The position numbers and the translations under genes were made by a program. The notes beneath the pieces were generated by a model, which saw only the letters and a list, made by a program, of their open reading frames with translations, was not told the origin of the DNA and made no database searches. 64,000 nucleotides of DNA from Corynebacterium glyciniphilum AJ 3170 (GTDB taxonomy: Bacteria; Actinomycetota; Actinomycetes; Mycobacteriales; Mycobacteriaceae), in assembly GCF_000626675.1 (NCBI RefSeq), contig NZ_CP006842.1, forward strand, positions 3,445,787-3,509,786, given 5' to 3'. Below are positions 1-6,837 of the stretch, one piece after another (positions within the stretch are counted from its first letter, which is position 1; each line of letters begins with the position of its first letter).

Positions 1-657
1 CCGCCCGAGAGGGTTCGCTCTGTTCATCTCCTCACCACGTTCGTCGATGACCCACTTCATCATCTTCGTCGGAAACGGCCCGGGAGCGATGGCATTCACC
101 AGAATCGACGGGGCCAGCGTGGATGCCATGTGCTTGGTCAGGTGGTGCACCGCCGCCTTGGAGGCGGAGTAGGAGTAGTTCTCGTAGTTCGGGACAGCCA
201 GGCCATCGATGGAACCAATGTTGATGATGCGGGACGGATCAGCACCCGCGCCGGCCTCAAGCAACGGACGCACGAGCTGAGCGAGCACAAACGGGGTCTT
301 GACGTTCACCCCGAGCACCTTGTCCCAGGCGGAGGGCGGAAATTCGTCGAAGGCGGCGCCCCAGGTCGCACCGGCATTGTTGACCAGGCCGTCGAGGTGG
401 TTGGTGTGGCTTCTGACCTGCTCGGCGAGTTCCCGGCATCCTTCTTCGGTCGAGATGTCCGCGGCGATCGCGTGGACGTTCCCGTACTCCGAGAGCGCCT
501 GCTGAGCGTCCTCCGCAGCATCGGTTTTACGGGTGGACACCAGGACGGTGGCGCCGGCGCGGAGAAGCCCTTCGGCGATCATCAGGCCGATGCCCCGTGC
601 ACCACCGGTGACCAGGACGGTGCGTCCTGAGATGTCGAAGTAGTTCGTGGTGGTCAT
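1..657 (-). CDS. SDR-family oxidoreductase (3' end beyond the window)
   Basis: Reading from the ATG at 657 gives an open frame of 219 codons that runs off the left edge. It begins MTTTNYFDIS and has the Rossmann dinucleotide motif VTGGARGIG near residues 15-23, then LVNNAG, and the catalytic YSYSASK stretch (Tyr-x-x-x-Lys). It is therefore a classical NAD(P)-dependent short-chain dehydrogenase/reductase. The start overlaps the stop of the upstream acyl-CoA ligase gene by 4 nt (ATGA), so the two are translationally coupled. The neighbours suggest oxidation or reduction of a hydroxy- or keto-acyl-CoA intermediate, but the substrate cannot be read from sequence. The C-terminus is not visible. 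Confidence 0.85.
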   Translation of the reverse strand, partial: MTTTNYFDISGRTVLVTGGARGIGLMIAEGLLRAGATVLVSTRKTDAAEDAQQALSEYGNVHAIAADISTEEGCRELAEQVRSHTNHLDGLVNNAGATWGAAFDEFPPSAWDKVLGVNVKTPFVLAQLVRPLLEAGAGADPSRIINIGSIDGLAVPNYENYSYSASKAAVHHLTKHMASTLAPSILVNAIAPGPFPTKMMKWVIDERGEEMNRANPLGR

Positions 658-2165
658 GATGCCTTTCTGGAATCGTCGGTGTTTCCGAGGGTAGCTAGCC
701 TGGCCGCGCGAAGTGCGGGTCTCCGCACTTTGCCGGCATCGTCGCGGAGAGGTTCGCTGACAGTCTCGTAGGTCTTCGGCAGCTTGTTGCGTGACAGACG
801 ATCGCCGAGGAACTGCGTTATGTCGTCGTCTGCGACCCCTTTGCCGGTGGTGTTGATGATGGCGTGCAGCCGGTTGCCCGTGTCCGGGTCCGGGAGGCCG
901 ATGATGACCGCGGTAAGTACTCGGGGATGCTCCATCAGTGCCGCCTCGACCTCGGCAGGGTAGATATTCACGCCACCAACGGTGACCATGTCGGAGCTGC
1001 GGTCGTGGAGGTAGAGGTAGCCGTCGGTGTCGAAGTGGCCCATGTCGCCCAGTGACGACCAGCCACCGTGTGTCCTCGGTTCCGCACCGATGTAGTGGTA
1101 CGTCGGCGGCATGCCCTCCGGCGGGCGCATAAATACCTCACCTGCAACATCGGGTTCGGTGATCTCGTTGCCGTCATCATCCAACAGGATGATCTCTCCC
1201 CAGGTGACGGCACCGATCGACCCTGGGTGCTCCAGCCATTCATCGCCGCGGATGGTGCAGCCGGCCTCTGCTTCTGTACCGGCGTACAGCTCCCAGAGAC
1301 GCTCGGCCCCCACCCACTCGATCCATTCCCGCTTCAGCCAGGCTGGGCAGGGTTCTGCGCAATGCCAGAAAGACCGCACAGACGCCAATGAGTACGACGC
1401 CCGGATATTCTCGGGCAGGGCCATGATCCGGCGCATCATCGTGGGAACGAGGTAGATCCAGGTGGCGCCGAAACGGTCAGTCTCCGCCAGGGTGCCCTCG
1501 GCGTCGAACTTGTTCAGCAGGGACACGGAACCGCCACGGAAGATACTGCACAGCGCTGTGTTCAGTGGCGCGTTGTGGAACAGGGGCGCGGTGATCAGCG
1601 ACCTTTCCCGTGGCCCGATACCCCAGAAGGTCGGGTCGACGTCCGAGGTGACAGCCTCCCGGCCCGACAGGATGATCTTCGGCCGCCCCGTGGAACCGCC
1701 CGAGACGGGGGCCTTCCAGGCGATGGCGGTCTGCGGGTCCAGGCTGTCCTCAGACTGTCGCTCAGCCAGCTCCGGTAAGGTCACGGTGCCGGGGAGGTCG
1801 GGGCCGCTGCCGTCCTCGGCGACGATGACGGCAGCAGGGTTACCGAGGTCCAGGATTGCTGTCAGTTCGTGCAGCGTCATCCGTGGCGAGAGCACCTGCG
1901 GGCTGGCGCCTGCCTTATAACAGGCGAAGATCGCCAGGATCAGGTCGATGGAATTGGGGATCAACAGCGAGACGATGCGGCCGCGCTCCGAACCTTTCTC
2001 TCTCAGGCCACGGGCGATCCCGTTGCTCCGTCGATCCAGCTCCAGCCAGGTCAGCGTCTCCCCACCGGCTTCCGCAACCACTGTGTCCGGCATCTCCGCC
2101 GCATAGAAGCCGGGGATCCCCGACAACGGGAAACCGAGTTCGGGCTCTGCGTACTGTTCGGTCAC
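654..2165 (-). CDS. AMP-dependent acyl-CoA synthetase/ligase
   Basis: 503 residues, an adenylate-forming (ANL) enzyme that activates a carboxylic acid to its CoA thioester through an acyl-AMP. The phosphate-binding loop SGGSTGRPK is at about 155-163, YAGTE at 294-298, GDMG near 373, RSSDM near 389, VGGVNIYP at 396-403, and the likely catalytic lysine lies in GKVRR near 479. The length is usual for the family. The start is GTG, overlapping the MFS gene stop by 4 nt (GTGA). It sits between a permease and an SDR in one operon, so it probably activates the acid imported by that permease. Aromatic, alicyclic and steroid-like acids are all possible; the substrate is not determined. Confidence 0.9.
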   Translation of the reverse strand: MTEQYAEPELGFPLSGIPGFYAAEMPDTVVAEAGGETLTWLELDRRSNGIARGLREKGSERGRIVSLLIPNSIDLILAIFACYKAGASPQVLSPRMTLHELTAILDLGNPAAVIVAEDGSGPDLPGTVTLPELAERQSEDSLDPQTAIAWKAPVSGGSTGRPKIILSGREAVTSDVDPTFWGIGPRERSLITAPLFHNAPLNTALCSIFRGGSVSLLNKFDAEGTLAETDRFGATWIYLVPTMMRRIMALPENIRASYSLASVRSFWHCAEPCPAWLKREWIEWVGAERLWELYAGTEAEAGCTIRGDEWLEHPGSIGAVTWGEIILLDDDGNEITEPDVAGEVFMRPPEGMPPTYHYIGAEPRTHGGWSSLGDMGHFDTDGYLYLHDRSSDMVTVGGVNIYPAEVEAALMEHPRVLTAVIIGLPDPDTGNRLHAIINTTGKGVADDDITQFLGDRLSRNKLPKTYETVSEPLRDDAGKVRRPALRAARLATLGNTDDSRKAS

Positions 2166-3601
2166 TGCTTCTCCTTGAGGTCTACGTTGGGTTCGCGCGC
2201 ATCGCCGACATAGCGGTCATTGATATCCGATTGTCGGAATGTGGTCTGTGTGGCCGCTGCCAGCGCTGCTTCCTTGGCCATCGCCCGGTCCTCACTCTTC
2301 AGGGCCCTGCCCAATCCGATGGCCAGGAGCCCACCGATGATGGAGACGGCGATGATGATCCAGAAACCGGTGGTGGGTGTGCCGGACGCGGTCTCCGCCA
2401 GGCCGAAGACATAGGGGCCGACGAATCCTCCCGTCAGTCCGACCGTGTTGATGAACGCCAGGCCAGCGGCGGCCATCAGTCCGGTCATCCGGGGCATCGC
2501 CACCGACCAGAACAACGGCAGGGTCCCGATGAACAGGAAGCCCAGGACTCCGATGAGGACGATGCGGATCACCGGGGAGGACGTCATGAGGAACAGCGCA
2601 GCGGCGACGGCACAGCCGATGGCGAGGTAGCCGATAATCGCAGATTCGTTGGTGTAGCGTTTCGCGATCCTGGGGATGAGAAGGACACCGATGGTTCCAC
2701 CGATGCCGGTGACGCCACTAAGCAGACCGACCGTGAACGTGCTGTTGACGTTCATCTCCTCGACAATGGAGGGGACGTTGAAGGTGACGCCGTTGTTCGT
2801 GACCTGGTTGAGGAAGTAGATCAGGCCAACGAGGAGGATGAAGGGACGTCCGAAGGCGACCTTGATGTTGCCTTTGAGAGAATGGCGTTCATGGGCCTCA
2901 TCCCCGCCGGTGGCGGCGTCGGTGAGGGCGTCGGCCTCCTCCTGGCTCAACCACGCGGCGGTCTGCGGCTTGTCCGGCAGCATGACCAGGATGACGAACC
3001 CGACGAGGATGGTCAGTGCTCCCTCAACCAGGAACATCCACTGCCAACCGTGGAGACCCAGAGTGTCCTGCATCCCCATCAATGCCCCACCCATGGGGCC
3101 GCCGAAGAAGATGCCGAGCGTCGCAGCGAGATAGGTGTACCCGATAGCGGTCGCCCGGTCTTTCTGGGCGAACCACTGCGTGATCATGAACATCATGGCC
3201 GGGAACAGCCCCGCCTCAGCGGCGCCGAGCAGAATCCGGAGCAGGTAGAAGGTGATGTCGTTGTTCACGAACATCATCAAGGCGGTGACAGTGCCCCAGC
3301 TCACCGCGATACGGAAGATCCACCGGCGGGGCCCGACCCGGAACATGATGAGGTTGCTGGGGACCTCGAGGAAGGCGTAGGTGATGAAGAACAGCCCGGC
3401 GCCGAGGCCGAAGGCCGCCACACTGATGCCGACATCGGCCTGCAACTGGGTTTTCGCCATGGCGATATTGGTGCGGTCCACATAGGACATGAAGTAGGCG
3501 AGGCACAGGATCGGCAGGAGCCGGAGCATGGCTTTGCGCGTGGCGATGGTGTGGATGGATCCCAGGGCGGCGGGAGCGTTCTTGATCGACACAGGACTCA
3601 C
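2162..3601 (-). CDS. MFS transporter, anion/cation symporter (ACS)-like
   Basis: 479 residues with about 12 hydrophobic segments in two halves. The N-terminal half has the YVDRTNIAMA motif after TM1 and PSNLIMFRVGPR in the TM2-3 region. These are typical of the ACS family of organic-acid permeases (phthalate, tartrate and hexuronate types). It acts in the cytoplasmic membrane. The GTG start overlaps the stop of the upstream SDR gene by 4 nt (GTGA), and the stop overlaps the ligase start, so the cassette is tightly coupled. Inference: it imports the carboxylate that the next gene product converts to a CoA ester. Confidence 0.88.
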   Translation of the reverse strand: MSPVSIKNAPAALGSIHTIATRKAMLRLLPILCLAYFMSYVDRTNIAMAKTQLQADVGISVAAFGLGAGLFFITYAFLEVPSNLIMFRVGPRRWIFRIAVSWGTVTALMMFVNNDITFYLLRILLGAAEAGLFPAMMFMITQWFAQKDRATAIGYTYLAATLGIFFGGPMGGALMGMQDTLGLHGWQWMFLVEGALTILVGFVILVMLPDKPQTAAWLSQEEADALTDAATGGDEAHERHSLKGNIKVAFGRPFILLVGLIYFLNQVTNNGVTFNVPSIVEEMNVNSTFTVGLLSGVTGIGGTIGVLLIPRIAKRYTNESAIIGYLAIGCAVAAALFLMTSSPVIRIVLIGVLGFLFIGTLPLFWSVAMPRMTGLMAAAGLAFINTVGLTGGFVGPYVFGLAETASGTPTTGFWIIIAVSIIGGLLAIGLGRALKSEDRAMAKEAALAAATQTTFRQSDINDRYVGDAREPNVDLKEKQ

Positions 3602-4488
3602 CTCTCCGCGCCGACGACGACGGACGATTCGGTCACGATCCGCACGTAGAGTGCAGTCTGGTCGAAGGCCGATCCGAGTGTGTGGGGATTACCGAGATCC
3701 GAGATCTCGTCCCATCGGGCAGCAATGCCCTCGGCGGTACATTCCTCGGGAGGCAAGGCCACGGGCTCGGCCTCGAGCATGCGGGAGACGGCGAAGACAC
3801 CGGCACCTGCACCGAGGATGACGCCGGTCGGTGCGTCCGGCGAGACGAGGAAGACGGCGCCGGGGGCGACGGTCTCGGGGCCGAGCTTGGCCGCGGCGTC
3901 TTCGTCGATCAGCCCGTCAGTCATCTGCGTGGCAGCCGTCGGCGCCAGAGCGTTGACTTTGATTCCCTTGCGCGCACCCTCGATGGCGAGCACGTTGGCC
4001 AGTCCGACCAGGGCGGACTTCGCCGCGCCGTAGTTGGCTTGGCCGAAGTTTCCGTAGATACCGGAGGCCGAGGTGGTCATGAGGATTCGCCCGTAACCCT
4101 GCTCGACCATGTGGGGCCACGCTGCCTTGGTGCAGTTGACCGACCCCATGAGGTGGACGTCCACGACCGTGCGAAAGTCGGCGAGTTCCATCTTCGCGAA
4201 GCTCTTGTCGCGGAGGATGCCGGCGTTGTTGATGAGGATGTCGATGCGGCCCCACCGTTGTACCGCGGCCTCGATCATCGCCGCGGAGGCATCGACATCG
4301 GAGACATCGGCGTCGCTGGCGATGGCTTCTCCGCCCGCCGAGATGATCTCATCGACCACCGCACCGGCGTTTCCGAGGTCGTTGACCACGACTTTGACAC
4401 CGCGTTCCGCCAGCGCGAGGGCGTGGGCCCTGCCCAGTCCCCCACCTGCGCCGGTGATGACGGCAACCTGTCCTGCAAACTCTTCCAT
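3598..4488 (-). CDS. SDR-family dehydrogenase, 17-beta-HSD4/hydroxyacyl-CoA type
   Basis: 296 residues. The cofactor motif TGAGGGLGR is at 12-20, the acidic stretch NDLG at 37-40, NNAG at 87-90, the catalytic Ser at 140, and the YGAAK pair Tyr153/Lys157. NDLG after the second strand and the overall length fit SDRs related to the dehydrogenase part of multifunctional peroxisomal enzymes, which act on 3-hydroxyacyl-CoA. It is the first gene of the minus-strand operon, about 33 nt downstream of the inferred transcription start, with AGAGAGG as a plausible ribosome binding site. It probably oxidises a hydroxyacyl-CoA made after activation by the ligase downstream. Confidence 0.88.
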   Translation of the reverse strand: MEEFAGQVAVITGAGGGLGRAHALALAERGVKVVVNDLGNAGAVVDEIISAGGEAIASDADVSDVDASAAMIEAAVQRWGRIDILINNAGILRDKSFAKMELADFRTVVDVHLMGSVNCTKAAWPHMVEQGYGRILMTTSASGIYGNFGQANYGAAKSALVGLANVLAIEGARKGIKVNALAPTAATQMTDGLIDEDAAAKLGPETVAPGAVFLVSPDAPTGVILGAGAGVFAVSRMLEAEPVALPPEECTAEGIAARWDEISDLGNPHTLGSAFDQTALYVRIVTESSVVVGAER

Positions 4489-4514
4489 GTCACGCCTCTC
4501 TCGTTTCCACCTGC

Positions 4515-4530
4515 AATACTAACGAGTATT
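4515..4530. promoter_or_regulatory. Palindrome AATACT-N4-AGTATT at the -10/start site
   Basis: Perfect 6-bp inverted arms around AACG. It overlaps the -10 box and the predicted transcription start. TACT-N4-AGTA symmetry is common for TetR-type regulators of acyl-CoA metabolism, but the protein that binds here is unknown. Confidence 0.55.
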
Positions 4531-4557
4531 ATGTGACGCTAGTCTCACCAGTGTCAA
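4528..4557 (-). promoter_or_regulatory. Promoter of the SDR-MFS-ligase-SDR operon
   Basis: On the minus strand a perfect -35 TTGACA (4557-4552) is separated by 18 bp from a -10 CATAAT (4533-4528). This predicts a start near 4521 and a short leader before the SDR ATG at 4488. Both palindromes listed separately overlap this promoter, so repression is expected. No regulator gene lies beside it in this window. Confidence 0.7.
4534..4556. promoter_or_regulatory. 23-bp imperfect palindrome over the -35 and spacer
   Basis: The arms TGACgCTaGT and ACcAGtGTCA face each other around CTC, with two mismatched pairs per dyad. It covers the -35 element and spacer. A further GTGTCA/TGACAC pair lies at 4551-4556 and 4570-4575. 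The geometry fits a second dimeric repressor site. The rest of the gap to 4798 shows nothing recognisable. Confidence 0.5.
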
Positions 4558-4798
4558 GATTTTGTTGTGTGACACGTTCTCGCCGGTGTCTTCGTGTCTG
4601 CCCCCCGGCAGATCCCCCCCGCACCGTCTTCCCTGGGAGGCACGATCAGCACCTGGTACCGGGCAGCCGAACATGTCCGCGGGAGTCTTGGACACCAGCT
4701 GCCCATCCCCATCGCACGCAACTGCCGGTGAATCAACGCCGTTCGCCCGTGCCCCCTCTCATCCCGGTAGAGGCGCAGCCGGGGTCGAAAAGTCCGGA

Positions 4799-5581
4799 CT
4801 ACCCAGAAAGTGTCCTGACCTGCGCAGCAGCCAACGTATCCAGTTCTTCCTGCATCCCTGGTACAGACGAGGACACAAGGAACGTCGTATCTCCCACGGT
4901 ACCCACGACGATATCCGCCGTCGCATCGTCGGCGGGACCTCCAGCGACCATCTGGCCTTCCTCCACTGAGGTCGACAACTGCGCTGCCGCGAGGGTGTCA
5001 GCCCCTTCGATCTCGAGGTCACGCGACTCGGCGGTGTACCGCATCGTGGTGGCATAGTCCCCCTCGCCGCCGGTGCGAGTGAACTCGGAGCAGTTGTCCA
5101 TGTCCACCGGCGCCCCAAGGGCACCAGAGGTATCCACGAACACCATGATTTCGCGCTCAGAATCACCGTCGGCGGACGTATCGTCGGCAAAGCTGGCTAT
5201 CGCCGCTGAGGGCGCATCACCACCTAACAAGGGGAAAACATCACCGACGCTTGTCGACAGCGCTGCACACTCTTCCGGGGTGACCGAGCCCTGGATCGAG
5301 GGGAACTCCGGAACGGAGAACAGGTCGGCGGTCTCAGCGAACTCCGCTGTCAGATCGGTCCTGACAAAACCTTCGGGTGTGTCCTGATCGCCGACAAGTA
5401 GCGAAGAGTGGTCTCCGTGCTGTTCTGCAGACTCGACGCCGGATGATGCAGCCCCGCTCGCCGAGGCGGGGATGCTCGACACTGTCGTGGCTGAATCATC
5501 TCCAGTGCAGGCGGTCAGGCCCAGCACCGCGGTCATCGTTACGGCAGCACAAGCACCCGTGCGGGGAAAGAAGTTGGTCAT
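4799..5581 (-). CDS. Secreted lipoprotein of unknown function
   Basis: 260 residues beginning with a short basic N-terminus, a hydrophobic stretch and the lipobox LTAC with Cys25. It should be exported, lipidated and anchored on the outer face of the membrane. A Ser/Thr/Asp-rich linker follows, then a soluble domain with a few Cys residues (for example TPEECAAL). I do not recognise the domain; it resembles small actinobacterial substrate- or cell-wall-associated lipoproteins only in general layout. The AAAGGAG ribosome binding site just upstream supports the ATG at 5581. It lies 31 nt after the SUKH-like gene on the same strand, so the two may be co-transcribed. Confidence 0.75.
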   Translation of the reverse strand: MTNFFPRTGACAAVTMTAVLGLTACTGDDSATTVSSIPASASGAASSGVESAEQHGDHSSLLVGDQDTPEGFVRTDLTAEFAETADLFSVPEFPSIQGSVTPEECAALSTSVGDVFPLLGGDAPSAAIASFADDTSADGDSEREIMVFVDTSGALGAPVDMDNCSEFTRTGGEGDYATTMRYTAESRDLEIEGADTLAAAQLSTSVEEGQMVAGGPADDATADIVVGTVGDTTFLVSSSVPGMQEELDTLAAAQVRTLSG

Positions 5582-5612
5582 AGTGCTCCTTTGATCCAGT
5601 AGAAATGCACAG

Positions 5613-6611
5613 TCAGAGGGTCTCGCGCAGAGTGTTGAACAAGGAGTTCAGATAGTCCTCCTTAAACTGGTACCCCTGCCCGGAATTGACGAGGAATCCA
5701 TTACCCACGCGATCGTCCCACCACATATTCAGCTTAAATCGAGAATAGTTAAACCCCATATAGTTTTCGCCAGTGCTGAAGCAGTCTTTAATTATGGTGT
5801 CGAAATTCGGAGAACTCGTCTCTTTCCGGCCAAATGCAAAATCATCAAAATTCCACACTGGCCTATAGCCACTAAGTAGCCACATGAATATATCGAGTAA
5901 TATCTTTGAGTTCTCATCAGAACCGATGGCATATGGCTTCTCTTGAGAGACTTTCTGAGCGGCGGCAGCCCGCACTAATTCCTCGGCATCTCGGACAGGG
6001 GCGGTGTCAACCATGCGGATCAGATCTTCAGAAAGTGCACCTTTCTTTGCGCCCTCAACGGGAGTAAGTTGCGGGGTGCCGTAGTCCCTACCTGAGGGGC
6101 TTTCTGTATCTTGTTGGACATTGCCAATAAATTGATCGAACGTGTCGGAAATCTTGGTTATCTGCCCGTTGATCTCATCGTCGACATAAAGAACCGAGCC
6201 TGGAGGATATCCTTCGAGATAATAGTTGATGACAAAATAACCGTGCATTCCGCTGTTTGAGGTCGCGAAAAGAAGAACTGAATCAGGAATTTGATATTCG
6301 TCAGCGAGGAACGGAACAACACTGTCAATATTGTTATCGGATCCGTTAGTTGTTGCCCCGTTTCCCCACATCTGATCGATATGAAATACCTCATCATCTC
6401 TACTGGAAGAATGTGAGTCAAGAATTACTCGAGTATTTATCCCGAGAATCCCTCCCCCGGTGGTCATGATTACCTCGCGGTAGCGTGGTGGCAGGACTTT
6501 CCCGAGGGTGGACTCAATATTCGCGAGTCTTGCCTCGTCGCATGGTTTTCCTGGGTGTGCAAATTCTAGGCTGCGATCTTCTTTTCCTTCGTGCATGAAT
6601 GCCCTTTTCAT
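5613..6611 (-). CDS. SMI1/KNR4 (SUKH)-like protein, A/T-rich
   Basis: About 332 residues from the ATG at 6611, which is preceded by a strong GGAGGAG site; longer upstream starts lack one. The N-terminal half has the SUKH pattern: IESTLGKVLPPRYREVI, then TTGGG, a central LLFATSNSG/GYFVINY block, and a closing ISDTFDQFI helix. SUKH proteins often act as immunity proteins to contact-dependent or polymorphic toxins and also bind other partners. The C-terminal third, rich in Trp, Asn and Asp, is unassigned. The gene uses many more A/T-ending codons than anything around it, which suggests recent acquisition. No toxin gene is adjacent, so it may be an orphan immunity gene. Confidence 0.7.
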   Translation of the reverse strand: MKRAFMHEGKEDRSLEFAHPGKPCDEARLANIESTLGKVLPPRYREVIMTTGGGILGINTRVILDSHSSSRDDEVFHIDQMWGNGATTNGSDNNIDSVVPFLADEYQIPDSVLLFATSNSGMHGYFVINYYLEGYPPGSVLYVDDEINGQITKISDTFDQFIGNVQQDTESPSGRDYGTPQLTPVEGAKKGALSEDLIRMVDTAPVRDAEELVRAAAAQKVSQEKPYAIGSDENSKILLDIFMWLLSGYRPVWNFDDFAFGRKETSSPNFDTIIKDCFSTGENYMGFNYSRFKLNMWWDDRVGNGFLVNSGQGYQFKEDYLNSLFNTLRETL

Positions 6612-6837
6612 CTTGCTCCTCCGCCCCAGATGGCGTACCCGCAAGTATGGGGGCGGTATTGTACAAGTCCTCCTGTAGTAGCCGCGTTCTTCCAGCGTCT
6701 CATAGTGAGACCACGCCAGCCCAACGTCCTTCCGACACTGCCCGTTCAGCAACCGGGCTATCGGACGTGTTCTGGCGATTGACCTATACGACGACGGCTG
6801 AGCCGAGAGCATCTTTGGGCGCTATTCACCGCCTTAC

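Noticed and set aside
1856..3649. 597-codon plus-strand open frame across the ligase/MFS region
   Set aside because: It is antisense to the MFS and ligase genes, has low-complexity Asp/Gly/Arg composition and no domain; the minus-strand genes have clear motifs.
4558..4798. Possible small gene or IS remnant in the gap after the lipoprotein gene end
   Set aside because: The only frames (about 60 codons) have no ribosome binding site, family resemblance or terminal repeats.
6612..6837. 67-codon upstream extension of the SUKH-like protein
   Set aside because: A strong GGAGGAG site precedes the internal ATG at 6611, and the extension is Arg-rich and changes back to the GC-rich composition of the surroundings.
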